From positions 1 through 40,982 of the forward strand of contig CALIJC010000048.1 in the NCBI GenBank assembly GCA_938017575.1: a stretch of DNA of 40,982 bases, read 5' to 3'. Positions 39,288-40,982 of this stretch are shown here, one piece after another. The number at the start of each line of letters is the position of its first letter. The stretch's first letter is position 1. The translations under genes were made by a program, and so were the position numbers. The notes beneath the pieces were generated by a model, which saw only the letters and a list, made by a program, of their open reading frames with translations, was not told the DNA's origin and made no database searches. The stretch is from an uncultured Patescibacteria group bacterium (GTDB lineage: Bacteria; Patescibacteriota; JACMRA01).

Positions 39288-39323
39288 GGAAACAATAATA
39301 ATCCTAAATTACTGAAATTTGTC

Positions 39324-39596
39324 TTATTTCTTTGATCTAAGTGTTTCAAGTTTCTTCAAAGCCGCATCTCTACGCAAGTATACTGGCGTGTGAGAAAGAA
39401 AACCTTGTATTTTAGGGGTTATTCCAAAATCTGCAAAGAATCCAGTTTCTAATGAAATCTCATCATCATTGATATATTCTTTTACTGTAGCTTTTTCAAC
39501 AGCTGTTGGGCTATTACTCTCGTAAACGAGGTACCAAAAACTAGTACCAGGTTCAATATTGGCTTTAAAATCTTGAATTGTTTTTATTGTTGTCAT
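39324..39596 (-). CDS. hypothetical protein
   Basis: 90 aa ORF with its own promoter and terminator. Confidence 0.65.
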   Translation of the reverse strand: MTTIKTIQDFKANIEPGTSFWYLVYESNSPTAVEKATVKEYINDDEISLETGFFADFGITPKIQGFLSHTPVYLRRDAALKKLETLRSKK

Positions 39597-39677
39597 AGGA
39601 AAAAAAAATTTACTCCACCAGATATTGGTAAAGTTGTTTTGATTAATTTAATAATCGTTTTTCTAAAAGTTTCCATA

Positions 39678-39706
39678 ATGATACCACATAAATAAGCCAT
39701 TGTCAA
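39678..39706 (-). promoter_or_regulatory. promoter TTGACA-N17-TATCAT
   Basis: Minus strand TTGACA(atggcttatttatgtgg)TATCAT. Confidence 0.65.
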
Positions 39707-39781
39707 GCCTTTTGAAATTCTATTTATTTTTCAAGAAATAAATGTTAAATCTACTATAATTTGAATCAAAAAAATCTAAAC

Positions 39782-39810
39782 TTGCATATATATCAAAAGT
39801 ATGATATAAT
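39782..39810 (+). promoter_or_regulatory. promoter TTGCAT-N17-TATAAT
   Basis: TTGCAT 39782-39787, TATAAT 39805-39810; A-rich ~70 nt leader to ATG 39883. Confidence 0.6.
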
Positions 39811-39882
39811 CATTAGTAGAATAATAAATTTCTAAACAAAAAAACAATTCCCAGTTGAGGAAAACCAAAAACAAAAAACGCT

Positions 39883-40821
39883 ATGAACCGTGAACAAGTT
39901 AAAGGACTAAAATATTCAGATTATTTTAAAAAACACCACAAACCTGATATATTAGATGGTTTAATGGTTACAGACTCTGGCAATCAGGGTGATAATGTCT
40001 TGTTCGTTGGAGGTGTCCACGGAGATGAAACAGCTCCAGTCGCTGCAATGATAAAACTATATAAAACATTTTTAGCTAAACCAGAATTACTAAAAAAAGG
40101 TCAGATTTCATATTTATTAGCTAATCCAAAAGCAACATCACTAACTAAAAAGCGAGTTGATTCAAATTTGAACAGGGCTTTTAACAAAAATTCCACCAAT
40201 AGTGGTTATGAATCTACTAGAGCTACTGAAATTACTAACTTTGTCGAAAATAATCAAAATTTTAGTATAGTTCTCGATCTTCACACGGTAATTTCAGGTG
40301 AATTCCGTTTAGTTATCTTTAATAAAAAGCAAACTAGTGCGGTAAATTTCCTAGATGCAACCAGCGATGTTAGTTACTTTGCTTCATATGAAAATGAGTT
40401 TATCCCAAACACTTTCCTTAGTTTATTCAATAGTTTCGATATTCCTTCATATGGTATTGAATGTGGAAATAACAAGTCAATTAAAAGTATCAGTGTGGCC
40501 TTTGATCAAATGGTAAAAACCTTGGAATTTTATAACATGATCGAAAAAGGTTCAATACCTTTAATGGGATTATTTACTAAATCAGAATACATGCAAATTT
40601 TTGATATTAGAAAGGAAATCAAACCATACCCTGATTTTAATTTTGTTGATCCTAATGTGAAAACAGGTTCAATAGTTAAAAAAGGTCAAATATACGCAAC
40701 TTACAGAAATGGTTATCATATTTCTCATGAAGATATGCATATCCTACTTCCAGTTGAAAAACCTAGACCAACTGATCAAAATGCAGGTTTCTTGGCGAAA
40801 GTATACCGTATTAAGCGATAA
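39883..40821 (+). CDS. succinylglutamate desuccinylase/aspartoacylase family zinc deacylase (M14-like)
   Basis: VLFVGGVHGDETAPVAAM, VDSNLNRAFN, VLDLHTV zinc/substrate motifs. Confidence 0.87.
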   Translation: MNREQVKGLKYSDYFKKHHKPDILDGLMVTDSGNQGDNVLFVGGVHGDETAPVAAMIKLYKTFLAKPELLKKGQISYLLANPKATSLTKKRVDSNLNRAFNKNSTNSGYESTRATEITNFVENNQNFSIVLDLHTVISGEFRLVIFNKKQTSAVNFLDATSDVSYFASYENEFIPNTFLSLFNSFDIPSYGIECGNNKSIKSISVAFDQMVKTLEFYNMIEKGSIPLMGLFTKSEYMQIFDIRKEIKPYPDFNFVDPNVKTGSIVKKGQIYATYRNGYHISHEDMHILLPVEKPRPTDQNAGFLAKVYRIKR

Positions 40822-40885
40822 AAAAGTTTAAAAAAGCTAACAAAATTTGGCCAAAAGGCCAAAAATCATAATTGAAAAATCAATG

Positions 40886-40961
40886 TGGTGGATCCAGTGG
40901 GATTCGAACCCACGACCAGCGGCTTAAAAGGCCGTTGCTCTACCGACTGAGCTATAGATCC
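40886..40961 (-). tRNA. tRNA-Lys (anticodon TTT), CCA encoded
   Basis: Minus strand GGATCTATAGCTCAGTCGGTAGAGCAACGGCCTTTTAAGCCGCTGGTCGTGGGTTCGAATCCCACTGGATCCACCA. Confidence 0.95.
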
Positions 40962-40982
40962 ACAAAGTGGTGGGTAGTAAGG

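Noticed and set aside
40848-40865. TTTGGCC-aaaa-GGCCAAA inverted repeat near tRNA-Lys as a clear terminator
   Set aside because: The stem is perfect but the flanking T-tract is short and interrupted on the minus strand; direction and function are uncertain.
1-40982. Alternative genetic code (UGA = Gly, as in some CPR lineages)
   Set aside because: TGA is used as a sensible stop (fmt at 7717-7719, the 73 aa ORF at 4678-4680, the 71 aa ORF at 23568-23570), and recognised proteins end normally under code 11.
1-40982. CRISPR array, IS element, prophage or integron
   Set aside because: No regularly spaced repeats, transposase, integrase or phage structural genes were seen in the ORF set or intergenic regions.

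Overview
AT-rich, gene-dense 41 kb bacterial chromosomal segment. Gene content, small intergenic gaps and divergent small membrane proteins suggest a CPR/Patescibacteria-type genome (inference; no rRNA in the window to place it). Recognisable genes: rnc, pheS, ftsX, pilB/gspE-type ATPase, DNA pol III delta'-like, fmt, a Mur ligase, FMN reductase, a GH18-like/NodB/GT2 three-domain fusion, trmB, TMEM175-like channel, pirin, MFS transporter, GT4-type glycosyltransferase, S41 protease, bPH2 protein, an orphan ABC-type solute-binding protein, murJ, aldehyde dehydrogenase, two lipoproteins, hisS, an RNase H, a GluR0-like glutamate-receptor channel, tRNA-Ser(GCT), Qnr-like pentapeptide protein, VirB2-like pilin, comM, thioredoxin, AstE/AspA-like zinc deacylase and tRNA-Lys(TTT). 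No CRISPR, IS element or prophage was seen. The strongest non-gene signal is promoter architecture. About 17 genes carry a TTGACA-like box 35-40 nt before their ATG, which predicts leaderless or near-leaderless mRNAs. Six divergent pairs have -35 boxes that abut or overlap. Several TTG 'starts' in the ORF track are actually the TTG of a -35 box. The most interesting protein-level signals are a glutamate-receptor-like channel with a non-canonical pore filter (QADYGE where K+ channels have TVGYGD) and a Cys-pair module repeated in three secreted proteins.
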